Part shown: positions 22,609 through 31,600 of the stretch, piece after piece
Numbering within the stretch: the first letter of the stretch is position 1
Layout of the letters: each line of letters starts with the position of its first letter
NCBI GenBank assembly: GCA_017411805.1
Contig: JAFQPI010000028.1
Span: 1-40,946 of the forward strand
DNA: 40,946 nt
Reading direction: 5' to 3'
From: Clostridia bacterium
GTDB lineage: Bacteria; Bacillota; Clostridia; Oscillospirales; CAG-272
Translations under genes and position numbers: made by a program
Notes under the pieces: model-generated
Told to the model about the DNA's origin: nothing
What the model saw: only the letters and a program-made list of their open reading frames with translations
Databases searched by the model: none

Positions 22609-22637
22609 TTGATTTTTTCGCAAAAAAAGTGTACAAT
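22609..22637 (+). promoter_or_regulatory. Promoter of the class II aldolase gene
   Basis: TTGATT (22609-22614), 17 bases, TACAAT (22632-22637), 38 bases before the start codon. Confidence 0.75.
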
Positions 22638-22675
22638 ATAGAGTGGAAATAAATTTACTCACAAGGAGACAAAAA

Positions 22676-23635
22676 ATGGCACTTGTAACAACCAAGGAAA
22701 TGTTCAAGAAGGCTTATGCCGGCGGTTACGCTATCGGCGCCTTCAACATTAACAACATGGAGATCATCCAGGCTATCACCGAGGCAGCTGCTGAGGAAAA
22801 GTCCCCCGTAGTTCTCCAGGTATCCGCAGGCGCACGTAAGTATGCTAAGCACGCATACCTTATGGGCCTTGCTCGCGCAGCAGTTGAAGACAGCGGCGTT
22901 GATTTCGCTCTTCACCTCGACCACGGAGCAGATTTTGAGATCTGTAAGTCCTGCATCGACGGCGGTTTCACCTCCGTTATGATCGACGGTTCTCACTTTG
23001 ACTATGAGGACAATATCGCTCTGACCAAGAAGGTCGTTGACTACGCCCATGAGCGCGGATGCGTCGTTGAGGGCGAGCTCGGCGTTCTTGCAGGCGTTGA
23101 GGATGACGTTGTAGCTGAGCACTCCTCCTACACCCGTCCCGATGAGGTTGAGGATTTCGTAACCCGTACAGGCGTTGACTCCCTCGCTATCTCCATCGGC
23201 ACATCCCACGGCGCATATAAGTTCACTCCCGCACAGTGCACAAGAAACGAAAAGGGCATCCTCGTTCCTCCTCCTCTCCGCTTCGACATCCTCGAAGAGA
23301 TCGGCAAGAGACTTCCCGAGTTCCCGATCGTTCTCCACGGTGCGTCCTCGGTTCCCCAGGAATACGTTGCAGAGATCAACGCCCTCGGCGGTCAGCTCCC
23401 CGATGCAGTAGGCATTCCCGAGGAGCAGCTTCGCCGCGCAGCTCAGATGGCTGTTTGTAAGATCAACATCGACTCCGACATCCGTCTCGCTATGACCGCA
23501 GGCATCCGCCGCGTTCTTACTCAGAATCCCGCAGCCTTCGACCCCAGAGATTACCTCAAGGTCGCTCGCGAGGAAGTCAAGAAGATGGTCCGCCACAAGA
23601 TCGTCAACGTGCTCGGCTCTTCCAATACCCTTTAA
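22676..23635 (+). CDS. fba: Class II fructose-bisphosphate aldolase
   Basis: A 319-residue zinc-dependent aldolase. Visible marks are FALHLDHGADF (catalytic D82, zinc H83), the glycine-rich ISIGTSHGAYK with a zinc histidine, PIVLHGASSVP with another, and KINIDSDIRLA near the end, which binds substrate phosphate. It splits fructose-1,6-bisphosphate into two triose phosphates in glycolysis; tagatose-bisphosphate activity cannot be excluded from sequence. ATG 22676 is used because AAGGAGACAAAA precedes it; the frame open from 22643 starts between the promoter and that site. Strongly biased codon use (CTC, CGC, GCA) suggests high expression. It has its own promoter and terminator. Confidence 0.95.
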   Translation: MALVTTKEMFKKAYAGGYAIGAFNINNMEIIQAITEAAAEEKSPVVLQVSAGARKYAKHAYLMGLARAAVEDSGVDFALHLDHGADFEICKSCIDGGFTSVMIDGSHFDYEDNIALTKKVVDYAHERGCVVEGELGVLAGVEDDVVAEHSSYTRPDEVEDFVTRTGVDSLAISIGTSHGAYKFTPAQCTRNEKGILVPPPLRFDILEEIGKRLPEFPIVLHGASSVPQEYVAEINALGGQLPDAVGIPEEQLRRAAQMAVCKINIDSDIRLAMTAGIRRVLTQNPAAFDPRDYLKVAREEVKKMVRHKIVNVLGSSNTL

Positions 23636-23644
23636 TTTCGTTTG

Positions 23645-23679
23645 CGGAGCAACGTCTTTTTGGCGTTGCTCCGATTTTA
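23645..23679. terminator. Terminator of the aldolase gene
   Basis: CGGAGCAACG pairs with CGTTGCTCCG (10 bp, 9-base loop), followed by ATTTTAT, 9 bases past the stop. Confidence 0.85.
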
Positions 23680-23707
23680 TATTTAACTGCTATCTGAGTT
23701 TTTATTA

Positions 23708-23785
23708 TCGGGCTTTGCCCGAGATAATATCTCGCTTGCGCGATATTAACTTGCCGTAGGCAATATTAACTCCGCCGAAGGCGGA
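23708..23785. repeat. Variable-hairpin array E, linker TATTAAC (GTTAATA)
   Basis: TCGGGC-TTT-GCCCGA (23708-23722); TCTCG/CGCGA with AATAT flanks (23730-23743, one mismatch); TTGCC-GTA-GGCAA (23751-23763); TCCGCC-GAA-GGCGGA (23771-23785). The linker TATTAAC is identical at 23744-23750 and 23764-23770. Read on the minus strand it is GTTAATA, one base from the GTTAAGA linker of arrays A and C. Confidence 0.85.
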
Positions 23786-23813
23786 CAGCAAATTTTTTAA
23801 AGGAAAACAGACT

Positions 23814-24566
23814 ATGATAAAGTACGGAATTCAGACGGGCAAGCAGAACGCTGACCCGACAGCCATGTTCGAGGCTGTCAAGAGAGCGGGCTTTGATGCC
23901 GTCCTCGTCAGTCTCAGCGGCACCTTTGACAACGACCGTCAGATCGAGATCATCCGCCGCGTCGGTCTTGAGATCGACAACTGCCATTCCCCCTGGAACG
24001 ACATCAACCACCTCTGGCGAGATACCCTCAAGGGTCAGGGCGCATACGAAATGCTCCGTGACAATCTCATCGAATGCGGTAAATACTGCATTCCCCGCGC
24101 GGTATGGCACGTTTCCTCGGGCAACAACTATCCTCCCATCTCTCAGATAGGAATGGATCGCGTTGCCTCCCTCATCGAGGTCGCTGACAAAGCGAACGTC
24201 GATATTTGCCTTGAAAATCAGAGATTCTTCCATTTTATAGATTACATATACGCCCATCTCGACTGCCCCCGCCTCAAATTCTGCTATGACAGCGGACACG
24301 AGGCATGCTTCTCGCAGACGAGGCTCGCGCTGCCGAAGTACAGACATAAGCTCGCGGCACTCCATCTGCACGACAACAGCGGAGTTTACAATTCCGACGA
24401 TCATCTCCTACCCGGACGCGGCACGGGCGTCGACTGGGATTACGTCCGCAAAAATCTTGAGGGCTACGAGGGTGTCATCTCGCTTGAGGTAAAGAGGATC
24501 CCCGAGATGAGCCTCGACGAATTCTACGCCGCGGCATACGAAGCTGCAAAATTTGTTAAATCATAA
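23814..24566 (+). CDS. Sugar phosphate isomerase/epimerase-like TIM barrel
   Basis: A 250-residue protein of the xylose isomerase-like (AP endonuclease 2) TIM-barrel family. Candidate metal ligands are in ICLENQRF (Glu), KFCYDSGHE (Asp, His), LHLHDN (His) and the final ISLEVKRI (Glu). Such proteins isomerise or epimerise sugars and related hydroxy acids in the cytoplasm. The substrate is not determinable. The secreted beta-helix gene follows 9 bases later and a second barrel follows that, so the three form an operon, probably for a carbohydrate released outside the cell. AAGGAAAAC precedes the ATG. Confidence 0.82.
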   Translation: MIKYGIQTGKQNADPTAMFEAVKRAGFDAVLVSLSGTFDNDRQIEIIRRVGLEIDNCHSPWNDINHLWRDTLKGQGAYEMLRDNLIECGKYCIPRAVWHVSSGNNYPPISQIGMDRVASLIEVADKANVDICLENQRFFHFIDYIYAHLDCPRLKFCYDSGHEACFSQTRLALPKYRHKLAALHLHDNSGVYNSDDHLLPGRGTGVDWDYVRKNLEGYEGVISLEVKRIPEMSLDEFYAAAYEAAKFVKS

Positions 24567-24575
24567 GAGGTAACC

Positions 24576-26615
24576 ATGAAGCGTCTTTATCTTTTTCTGA
24601 CAATTCTTATACTGACACTCTCCCTTGCCGCTTGCAGCGGGAACGGAGAGGTAACGACAGATCCCTCCGCATCGAACGAGGGCACTCCCGCCCCCGAAAC
24701 CAAGCCGCTCAACACAGAGCCGCTTGAGAGCGTGACGGTTGAAAACCCCGATTGGGGATATAAGGCATTTTCTCTCTCGGTATCCGATGAAACCATCGTA
24801 AAAGCCGAGCTTGACAAATCCACGGGCAACGTAAATCTCACCTCCTTCAATCCCGGAGAAGCAGAAGTCTACGTTCACGACTGCTTTGATCATAAGGCCG
24901 TGATCAAGGTAAGCGTTGCGGAAGGCGGAAAGATCACTTACGAGGCATCACCCTGCACGGAAGAGTTCATCAATGCCAAGGATTTCGGCGTTATAGCGGG
25001 CAAGAGCACCGCGGGTCTTCCCGATCTGACCACACAGATGCAGAAGGCGATCGACCATGCTTACAAGCAGGGCGGCGGAACTGTATATCTCTATCCCGGA
25101 TTCTATAACATCAAGCTCATCAGCATGCGCGAGGGCGTTACGCTGAAGATGTATTCGGGCTTCACCGACGCTCGCGAGGGCTATACCAAAGATCTTGCCG
25201 AAAAAGTGGATAACGGTGAGGTCACCGTTCTCATTCTGACCCGAATCCTCAGCACCGATTTCAACGATTACGGCAGAAACAGCGCAAAGAATTTCACCAT
25301 CAGCGGCGGCGTTATCGACAACTGCCGCTCGACGCAGTCAACTCTTCTCTTCGGTCTCTCGGAAAATATCACCATCGAGAACGCGATATTCAAGGATATC
25401 AAGAACAACCACGTAATTCAGATCACGGGATGCAACAACGTAACCATCCGCAACTGTATCTTCGCGGGATTTGAATGGGGCGATACTTTTACGCGCGAGA
25501 CCATCCAGATCGAGCAATCGCATCCCGGATCGCACAGCGGAAACCACGCGGGCGCGCCTCAGCGTTTCGACTACGGCGAAATGTACGGCTGTGATAACGT
25601 AGTTATAGATTCCTGCTACTTCGGCCCCTCGGATGAGCTTCCCGGCGCGCACATCGCGATCGGTCACCACGGCACCGCGCACGAGGCTGTTTGCGACGGC
25701 TTCAAGATCACCAACAACGTCTTCGACAGCCCCACCTACGCCGCTATCAGATTCGCAAACATCGTTGACGTCGAGATCACGGGCAATAAGTTCATCGCGG
25801 GCAAGCTCAGCAATAAATTCTGCAGCGAGGAAAATCCCGCCTTCATTATTCTCTATCCAAACACGTCAAATATCACCTACAACAATATAGTAAACGGTCA
25901 GAAGGTTACAAAAGCGATCTCCAACGAGCTTTCGGGCACGCACAACGTCAATATCTCGAATAACGAATTCCTCGTAACGCCCGGCTCCGACAAGAGGATC
26001 GCTTACGTTACGGGAACCTCGATCACCCCCGGCGTGATCCACAAGGCGGGCGTCGTCCGTCAGGATACCTACGATTCCAAGATCTACGCGCTGACGGGTT
26101 ACTTCAAATCGACAAACTACACGGGAAATATCAATTTCTCGGACAACAAGATCACATACGAGGGTCAGCCCACTTTCGCGGACTGCATACTCTTTTTCTC
26201 CTTGGTATACGGTCTCAGAATCGAGAATAACTCGATCGACTTGAAGAATTGTAATTTCAAATGCGCTTCGGACGGTGTGGCGGGACTTCAGACCACCGGT
26301 TGCCGTAACGGCGAGGCTGCAGAGACCTACAAGATCGATTCCAAGGCGGTCAAGCAGTTCGTCTCGATCCCCCATGCGGACGGAAGCACGGCTCAGCTCG
26401 TCTTCAACTGCACAGCCAGCCATTATCTTATAGCCGGTGAGGGCGGACGCATCGAGCTTTCCTCGGATACCAAGGGTAACGTCTACGTCGAGGTCATCGC
26501 AAACGAAGGATATTCCTTCGTCGGTTGGACCACTTCGGCGGGCGATTTCAAGGAGACGGGAACCTACACCGTCAGCTCCGAGATCACATTAAAGGCAGCA
26601 TTCAAGAAGAATTGA
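24576..26615 (+). CDS. Secreted lipoprotein with parallel beta-helix and C-terminal InlB-like repeat
   Basis: A 679-residue protein. Residues 1-20 are a lipoprotein signal (LILTLSLAAC, lipidation at C20), followed by a Thr/Pro linker. Residues about 125-560 begin with AKDFGVIAGKSTAGLPDLTTQMQKAID, the usual opening of pectate-lyase/GH28-type right-handed beta-helices. Repeating rungs follow (ENAIFKDIKNNHVIQITGCNNVTIRNCIF). The last about 60 residues (NEGYSFVGWTT, ITLKAAFKKN) match the divergent InlB B-repeat / bacterial repeat domain, often used in surface proteins. It probably binds or cuts a polysaccharide at the cell surface; catalytic residues were not assigned. It lies between two sugar isomerase-like genes. 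Confidence 0.8.
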   Translation: MKRLYLFLTILILTLSLAACSGNGEVTTDPSASNEGTPAPETKPLNTEPLESVTVENPDWGYKAFSLSVSDETIVKAELDKSTGNVNLTSFNPGEAEVYVHDCFDHKAVIKVSVAEGGKITYEASPCTEEFINAKDFGVIAGKSTAGLPDLTTQMQKAIDHAYKQGGGTVYLYPGFYNIKLISMREGVTLKMYSGFTDAREGYTKDLAEKVDNGEVTVLILTRILSTDFNDYGRNSAKNFTISGGVIDNCRSTQSTLLFGLSENITIENAIFKDIKNNHVIQITGCNNVTIRNCIFAGFEWGDTFTRETIQIEQSHPGSHSGNHAGAPQRFDYGEMYGCDNVVIDSCYFGPSDELPGAHIAIGHHGTAHEAVCDGFKITNNVFDSPTYAAIRFANIVDVEITGNKFIAGKLSNKFCSEENPAFIILYPNTSNITYNNIVNGQKVTKAISNELSGTHNVNISNNEFLVTPGSDKRIAYVTGTSITPGVIHKAGVVRQDTYDSKIYALTGYFKSTNYTGNINFSDNKITYEGQPTFADCILFFSLVYGLRIENNSIDLKNCNFKCASDGVAGLQTTGCRNGEAAETYKIDSKAVKQFVSIPHADGSTAQLVFNCTASHYLIAGEGGRIELSSDTKGNVYVEVIANEGYSFVGWTTSAGDFKETGTYTVSSEITLKAAFKKN

Positions 26616-26633
26616 CTCAGAAAGGAAAAAATC

Positions 26634-27506
26634 ATGCTTATTTCAACACAGACAAGCCACGCTGTCGGAAGACTCGGCTTCGAGAAGGGAATCCTTACGC
26701 TCAAGAACGGCGGCTATGATTGCCTCGATCTCTCGCTTTTCGAGATGATCAACGGCGACAGCGTTTACGTTGCGGGCGATTGGAGAAAGCTCGTAGAGGA
26801 ACGCCGCGCATTTGCCGACGCAAACGGGATCAAGTTCAATCAGTCGCACGCGCCCTTCTCCTTTGCCTGGGCTGACGAAAATATCCGCGAGAATATCGCA
26901 AAGCCGCGCGTTGAGCAGTCGCTCGAGATCAGCGCGATGATGGGTGTCGATATCGTTGTCGTTCATCCCCTCCATTGGATGCCCTATCTCGGACATGAAA
27001 AGGAGATAAGCGAGCTCAATATCGCTTACTACAAGTCTCTCGTTCCGCTGGCGCGTAATTTCGGCGTAAAGATCGCGCTCGAGAATATGTGGCAGCGTGA
27101 GGTAAAGCGCAAGTGTATCTGCACCGACGTTGCGGGCTTTGCTAAGGATCACGCCGACCTCATTGACGCCATCGACAGCGAATGGGTAGTTGCCTGCCTT
27201 GACGTCGGACATTGCTCGCTTGTCGGCGAGGAAGCGCAGGACACCATCCGCATCCTCGGACACGACAGACTTAAGGCCGTCCACCTCCACGACAACGACT
27301 ATCAGGGCGACCGCCATACTCTCCCCGGACTCGGACAGATGAACTGGAACGAGATCATGAAGGCATTCGACGATATCAAGTACGACGGCGAATTTACATA
27401 CGAGGCGGATAACTTCCTCAAGGGCTTCGATAACGACTACTTCCCGAAGGCTGTCGAATTCATGGTACAGACAGCACGCCATCTTATTTCCAAAACGTCG
27501 CTGTAA
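26634..27506 (+). CDS. Sugar phosphate isomerase/epimerase-like TIM barrel (second)
   Basis: A 290-residue barrel of the same family as 23814-24566. Possible metal ligands: KIALENMWQ (Glu), VACLDVGHCSL (Asp, His), VHLHDNDYQGDRHTLPG (His) and FTYEADNF (Glu). It is 18 bases after the beta-helix lipoprotein gene and probably on the same transcript. The two barrels share the LENxW/R, D-x-GH and LHDN motifs but are otherwise distinct, so they likely act on different steps or substrates. A GH127-like enzyme is encoded convergently just downstream. Confidence 0.82.
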   Translation: MLISTQTSHAVGRLGFEKGILTLKNGGYDCLDLSLFEMINGDSVYVAGDWRKLVEERRAFADANGIKFNQSHAPFSFAWADENIRENIAKPRVEQSLEISAMMGVDIVVVHPLHWMPYLGHEKEISELNIAYYKSLVPLARNFGVKIALENMWQREVKRKCICTDVAGFAKDHADLIDAIDSEWVVACLDVGHCSLVGEEAQDTIRILGHDRLKAVHLHDNDYQGDRHTLPGLGQMNWNEIMKAFDDIKYDGEFTYEADNFLKGFDNDYFPKAVEFMVQTARHLISKTSL

Positions 27507-27520
27507 TAATCTGAAAATAA

Positions 27521-27568
27521 AAAAACGAGATGCGATGAAGCTTTCGGCTTCATCGCATCTCGTTTTTT
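27521..27568. terminator. Bidirectional terminator
   Basis: ACGAGATGCGATGAAGC pairs with GCTTCATCGCATCTCGT around a 5-base loop, with A and T runs on the two sides. It ends both the isomerase operon and the convergent glycosidase gene. Confidence 0.95.
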
Positions 27569-27604
27569 CTGTTCAGATCGTCTTCTGCCGAGACCGGCAA
27601 TCGA

Positions 27605-29476
27605 TTATACCGGCAGCCACGCGGCAATATCGCTTTTCCAATCCTTGCCGGCGGACTGATAGTCAACGAGGAAGAATTTTTCACCGTCCGCGCCGGTAAA
27701 TTCGCATTTCAGCAGATAGTTTTCATCCTCCAGCACGCGGCAGGCGAGCTTTTTGCCCTTACGCTCAAAGCTGAAAGGACTGCTTGCCTCCTTGCCGAGC
27801 CTCGAATCAGCGGCGAGGGTCAGCGGTCCGCGCGAAAGCGAGATATACCTGTCGTCCTCATCCTTGTGACGTACGGCTACGGGCGGTCGCATAGTGCCGC
27901 AGGTGTTTATATAGAGCACGTCGAGGTCCCAACTCTCGGGAAGGGTCTCGCGGATCGACATATCGAGCTCGAGCACGACCTCACTCTTGCCCGCAGGAAC
28001 GTGTACAGTCGCATATCCTTCGCGCGCCTTGAGATTAGTCTTCTTTGACCACTCGGGAACGCGGAGGCGGAGGTCAAATTCTCTCTCCGACCCGATCTTC
28101 AGCAGGATCTTGCCGTCGGCGGGGTATTTGGTCTCGGTCTCGATTACGATCCTTCCGCTTTCGGCGGCAAGAGTATTGATTCCGTTCTCGTAAAAATTCA
28201 CAACCACCGCGCCGTCCGACTCGAGGATGGCGTGCTTGGTGAAGATACCGAGACCCGCCGCGCCTATGCAGACGCAACAGCCGTAATAGGATCTGTCGGC
28301 AAGGAACTGGAATCCGCCGACCTTTCTTCCGCGGCGTCCGGGGATGAGCGGCGAATAGCTGTCGAAGGGCAGGGGCGTGACTGTGATCTCGCCCTCGCCG
28401 AATTCCTTTGCAAATCTTCTCGTTATATAATCGTCCTGCGGTACGATCATGTGCTCATTGAGCGAGCCGAGATAGGCGTTGTAGAAGGAGTGCTCGATCG
28501 CGTCGGCAAACACACTCTCGCCCGTAAGTCTGAGCAATTGCGAGCAGAGCTTCATCCAGGTGACGGTCACGCAGGTCTCCTGCATAATTCCGTCGTAAAA
28601 CTGCGTCTGACGAGCCTTTGTGTGGTCGAAGAGCTCGTGCGTGCATCCGCAAGAGCCGATCACGGATACCTCGGTCTCGAGCACCGACTTTGCGAAGTTG
28701 ACGACGGCTGTTCTGTATTTCTCGATTCCCGTGACGCGGTAGTACTCGAGCAGACCCTCGAAGCAGGACATCATCTCGTATGCCTTAGAGACGCCGTACT
28801 GATAGGGCTTGAGCACGTTTTCATACGCGCGCTCGAAAACGTTTACGCCCTCGGCACCGCCCGATTCAACGATGTAGGTGCAAAAATCAAAATATTTCCT
28901 CTCGCCCGTGAGGTTATAGAGTCTGACCATCGGCTCGAGGATCGATGAAGAATTGAGCCCGAGCCAATGATTTGTGGCTTTATTGATATGTATCTGCCCC
29001 TCGCCCCTGCCGATATGCGCGATCACGTAATCGGCGGCGCGCGAGATGAATGAGACGATCTCGGCTTTAAGCTCCGCATCGCGGCAAATATCAAGGTAAT
29101 ATTCCATTCCGAGAATGACGTACTTGCGGCACCAGAGGTCCCAAGCGCGGAATTCGGTCTCTTTTGTAAAGGAGGAGATCCTTCCCTCGGCATCGATGAC
29201 CGTGAGCATATCGCGGACGGTCTCGGTGAGTACCTCGTAGAGCTCCTCGTTCCCCGAGAACTCATAAACGAGCGCGCCGCCGCGCATCATCTTGCCCCAA
29301 TATTCGCCTCGCCAGCCGTTGTTTCCCCCGTCGATCGGATAGCGGAACTGATCAACGAATCTCTGCCAGGTCACGCGGTCGCAAAGCTGCTTCTGCATAA
29401 GAAACGCGGCGGCCTTTGCGCTGAGTCCGTCGTATTTTTGTTCTGAATTCAAAAAGTGCATCTTGTCACGGCTCAT
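27605..29476 (-). CDS. GH127-like (DUF1680) glycoside hydrolase, probable beta-L-arabinofuranosidase
   Basis: A 623-residue protein without a signal peptide. The N-terminal about 410 residues form the (alpha/alpha)6-type barrel of this family, and the rest is beta-rich. The characteristic zinc-cysteine site is visible: E300 and C302 in QETCVTV, C400 and C401 in YGCCVC. These match in order the Glu, Cys, Cys, Cys set described for HypBA1 of Bifidobacterium, where one Cys is the nucleophile. GH127 enzymes release L-arabinofuranose from glycans, and related families have other substrates. The cytoplasmic location fits uptake of an oligosaccharide first. A ribulokinase-type gene elsewhere in the window would fit arabinose use. 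GGAGG precedes the start and a consensus promoter lies upstream. Confidence 0.85.
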   Translation of the reverse strand: MSRDKMHFLNSEQKYDGLSAKAAAFLMQKQLCDRVTWQRFVDQFRYPIDGGNNGWRGEYWGKMMRGGALVYEFSGNEELYEVLTETVRDMLTVIDAEGRISSFTKETEFRAWDLWCRKYVILGMEYYLDICRDAELKAEIVSFISRAADYVIAHIGRGEGQIHINKATNHWLGLNSSSILEPMVRLYNLTGERKYFDFCTYIVESGGAEGVNVFERAYENVLKPYQYGVSKAYEMMSCFEGLLEYYRVTGIEKYRTAVVNFAKSVLETEVSVIGSCGCTHELFDHTKARQTQFYDGIMQETCVTVTWMKLCSQLLRLTGESVFADAIEHSFYNAYLGSLNEHMIVPQDDYITRRFAKEFGEGEITVTPLPFDSYSPLIPGRRGRKVGGFQFLADRSYYGCCVCIGAAGLGIFTKHAILESDGAVVVNFYENGINTLAAESGRIVIETETKYPADGKILLKIGSEREFDLRLRVPEWSKKTNLKAREGYATVHVPAGKSEVVLELDMSIRETLPESWDLDVLYINTCGTMRPPVAVRHKDEDDRYISLSRGPLTLAADSRLGKEASSPFSFERKGKKLACRVLEDENYLLKCEFTGADGEKFFLVDYQSAGKDWKSDIAAWLPV

Positions 29477-29506
29477 GGTAGTCCTCCAATCGTTTATTCA
29501 AATATA

Positions 29507-29535
29507 ATTATACCTTTTTCGCCTCCGCTTGTCAA
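29507..29535 (-). promoter_or_regulatory. Consensus promoter of the GH127-like gene
   Basis: Minus strand TTGACA (29535-29530), 17 bases, TATAAT (29512-29507). Confidence 0.88.
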
Positions 29536-29614
29536 TAAAAAAGCAAAGAAAACGAATATTTTTCGCGCGATGACTTAATAATAACTACAAACGAAAAAGG
29601 AAAGGGTGTCTTTT

Positions 29615-29887
29615 ATGCAAAGCTTCAACCATACACTGAACTGCGTCGGAGGACTTCACGCGCGCCCCGCAGGAGTTATCGTCAACGCCGCAAAGCAGTT
29701 TTCATCCGATATACTGATCAGAAAGCTCTCGGCAGAGGGCGCAAAGGAAGCCGATGCCAAGCGACTGATCTCGCTTATGAGCCTTGGGGCGCGGCGCGGC
29801 GAAACGATCACTTTTTATATCAACGGCCCCGATGAAAGCATGGCGGCAGAAAAGCTTCAGGCTCTCTGCCGCGAGATGGTGGGATAA
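29615..29887 (+). CDS. ptsH: HPr phosphocarrier protein, Ser46 position replaced
   Basis: A 90-residue HPr that carries phosphate from enzyme I to the sugar-specific EIIA. The active site is GGLHARPAG with H15. ATG 29615 is preferred over GTG 29606 because the GGAAAGG site is then 8 bases away and His falls at position 15. In Gram-positive HPr a serine (Ser46, in LKSIMGVMSLG) is phosphorylated by HPr kinase. Here the matching segment reads AKRLISLMSLG, so the position is Arg50; the region before it has four extra residues. ptsI overlaps its stop by one base. No clear promoter was found in the 138 bases between it and the divergent glycosidase gene. Confidence 0.92.
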   Translation: MQSFNHTLNCVGGLHARPAGVIVNAAKQFSSDILIRKLSAEGAKEADAKRLISLMSLGARRGETITFYINGPDESMAAEKLQALCREMVG

Positions 29888-31530
29888 TGAACAGCATCGC
29901 AAAGCCCTCGCTTTTCCGTGGCATCGGCATCGGCGAGACGGCTGTTTACGGCAAGATCCGATTTATCGGCGAAAAGAAACCTGCACCCGAGCGAAAAAGC
30001 CGCGGTGCCGCGGCAGAAAAGCGCGAATTTGATGCCGCTCTGACTCAAGCGCGCGCCGAGACCTCGGCTCTTTACAGAAAAACTCTTGCCGCGGCGGGCA
30101 AGGAGGCGGCGTCGATCTTTGAAATCCACGAAATGCTGCTCTGCGATCCCGATTTCATCGATCTTGTACATTCGGGAATATCAAAGGGTCTCTCGGCTCC
30201 CGATGCCGTCCGCGAGGCGGGCGAGTCGCTTGCGGGGATATTCGAGGGGCTTGAGGACGAATATCTCTCCGCGCGTGCCGCCGATATGCGCGATATTTCC
30301 TCGCGCGTCTGCTCGATCATCACGGGCGGAGAGGACGAGCGCGAGGGCGACGGCTCACCCGAGATCATCGTCTGCCGCGATCTGACACCGGGCGACACCG
30401 TAAAGCTTGACACCGAGAGAGTTGCGGGATTTGTCACCTTTGCGGGCTCGGTCAACTCGCACACCGCCATCCTTGCACGCGCAATGGATATACCCGCCCT
30501 CATCCGCGCCGAGGAATTCGGGCCCGAACTTGACGGCGCACCCGCCATCCTCGATGCGCAAGCGGCAAGTCTTTCGGTCAATCCGACGCCCGAGGAGATG
30601 CTGAAGCTTGCCGAAAGTCTTCAGCGCCGCGAGGCTGAGCGCAGCCGCCTGCGTACTCTCGCCGCCCTCCCCGCAGTTACTAAAAGCGGACGGAGGATCG
30701 CGCTCTACGCCAATATCGGATCTACAGCCGAGGCTGAGGCGGCTTATCGGGCGGGCGCGGAGGGGATCGGTCTCTTCCGAAGCGAATTTCTTTTCATCGG
30801 ACGCGACGATCTGCCGGGCGAGGAGGAGCAATTCGAGGCTTACCGAGACGTGGCAAGCCTTTTTGCAGACCGAGCGGGTCCCGTCGTTATCCGCACCCTC
30901 GATATCGGCGCGGACAAATCGCTTCCTGCGCTCAGACTTGACGCCGAGGAAAACCCCGCGCTCGGAATGAGGGGGATACGTCTCTGTCTTTCCCGCCCCG
31001 AGCTCTTCCGCACGCAGATCCGCGCGATCCTTCGCGCATCCGCATACGGAAAGACGGCGATCATGCTCCCGATGATCACCTGCTCGGACGAGATCGCGCG
31101 GACGAAGCGCATCATTTCCGAGGAAAAGAACCGCCTACGCTTTGAGGAGGTTGCATTTGACGAGTCTATCGGACTCGGGATAATGATCGAGACGCCCGCC
31201 GCCGCGATCATGGCGCACGAGCTTGCGCGCGAATGCGACTTTTTCTCGGTCGGAACGAACGATCTTTTCCAATACACCCTCGCCGCAGATCGCCAGAATC
31301 ACAGGCTTGCATATCTCGAGGAGGGCGGCGTCGAGCCCGTTATGCGCCTGATCAAGCTCGCGTCCGAGGGCATCCACTCGGCGGGAGAAGACAAATGGCT
31401 CGGCATCTGCGGCGAGATGGCGGCGGACGTCAAATTGACCGAAACCCTCCTTGCCGCGGGCGCGGACGAGCTCTCCGTCTCACCGCCCTATCTTTCGAGG
31501 ATCAAGGACAGGGTGAGGGGAATAGATTAA
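29887..31530 (+). CDS. ptsI: PTS enzyme I (phosphoenolpyruvate-protein phosphotransferase)
   Basis: A 547-residue protein that takes phosphate from PEP and passes it to HPr. The phosphorylated histidine is H192 in GSVNSHTAILARAMDIP. The C-terminal PEP-binding barrel has GIGLFRSEFLF, ALGMRGIRLCL, DFFSVGTNDLFQYTLAADR and the catalytic cysteine in LGICGEMAAD. It is slightly shorter than the about 570 residues of well-known forms. ATG 29887 shares its A with the ptsH stop. The TAA at 31528-31530 is immediately followed by the first GTTAAGA linker of a hairpin array and then a mobile element, which separate it from the EIIA gene. Confidence 0.95.
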   Translation: MNSIAKPSLFRGIGIGETAVYGKIRFIGEKKPAPERKSRGAAAEKREFDAALTQARAETSALYRKTLAAAGKEAASIFEIHEMLLCDPDFIDLVHSGISKGLSAPDAVREAGESLAGIFEGLEDEYLSARAADMRDISSRVCSIITGGEDEREGDGSPEIIVCRDLTPGDTVKLDTERVAGFVTFAGSVNSHTAILARAMDIPALIRAEEFGPELDGAPAILDAQAASLSVNPTPEEMLKLAESLQRREAERSRLRTLAALPAVTKSGRRIALYANIGSTAEAEAAYRAGAEGIGLFRSEFLFIGRDDLPGEEEQFEAYRDVASLFADRAGPVVIRTLDIGADKSLPALRLDAEENPALGMRGIRLCLSRPELFRTQIRAILRASAYGKTAIMLPMITCSDEIARTKRIISEEKNRLRFEEVAFDESIGLGIMIETPAAAIMAHELARECDFFSVGTNDLFQYTLAADRQNHRLAYLEEGGVEPVMRLIKLASEGIHSAGEDKWLGICGEMAADVKLTETLLAAGADELSVSPPYLSRIKDRVRGID

Positions 31531-31593
31531 GTTAAGATCTCGCTTCGCGAGAGTTAAGATCGGCTTGCGCCGAGTTAAGATTGCCAAAGGCAA
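31531..31593. repeat. Variable-hairpin array C, linker GTTAAGA
   Basis: GTTAAGA (31531) TCTCGC-TTC-GCGAGA (31538-31552); GTTAAGA (31553) TCGGC-TTGC-GCCGA (31560-31573, identical to one unit of array A); GTTAAGA (31574) TTGCC-AAA-GGCAA (31581-31593). The array starts on the base after the ptsI stop codon. GTTTAATG and an AATTTCC palindrome follow. Confidence 0.9.
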
Positions 31594-31600
31594 GTTTAAT

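Noticed and set aside
29536-29614. A CcpA (cre) site before ptsH
   Set aside because: No sequence close to the cre consensus was found in this stretch.
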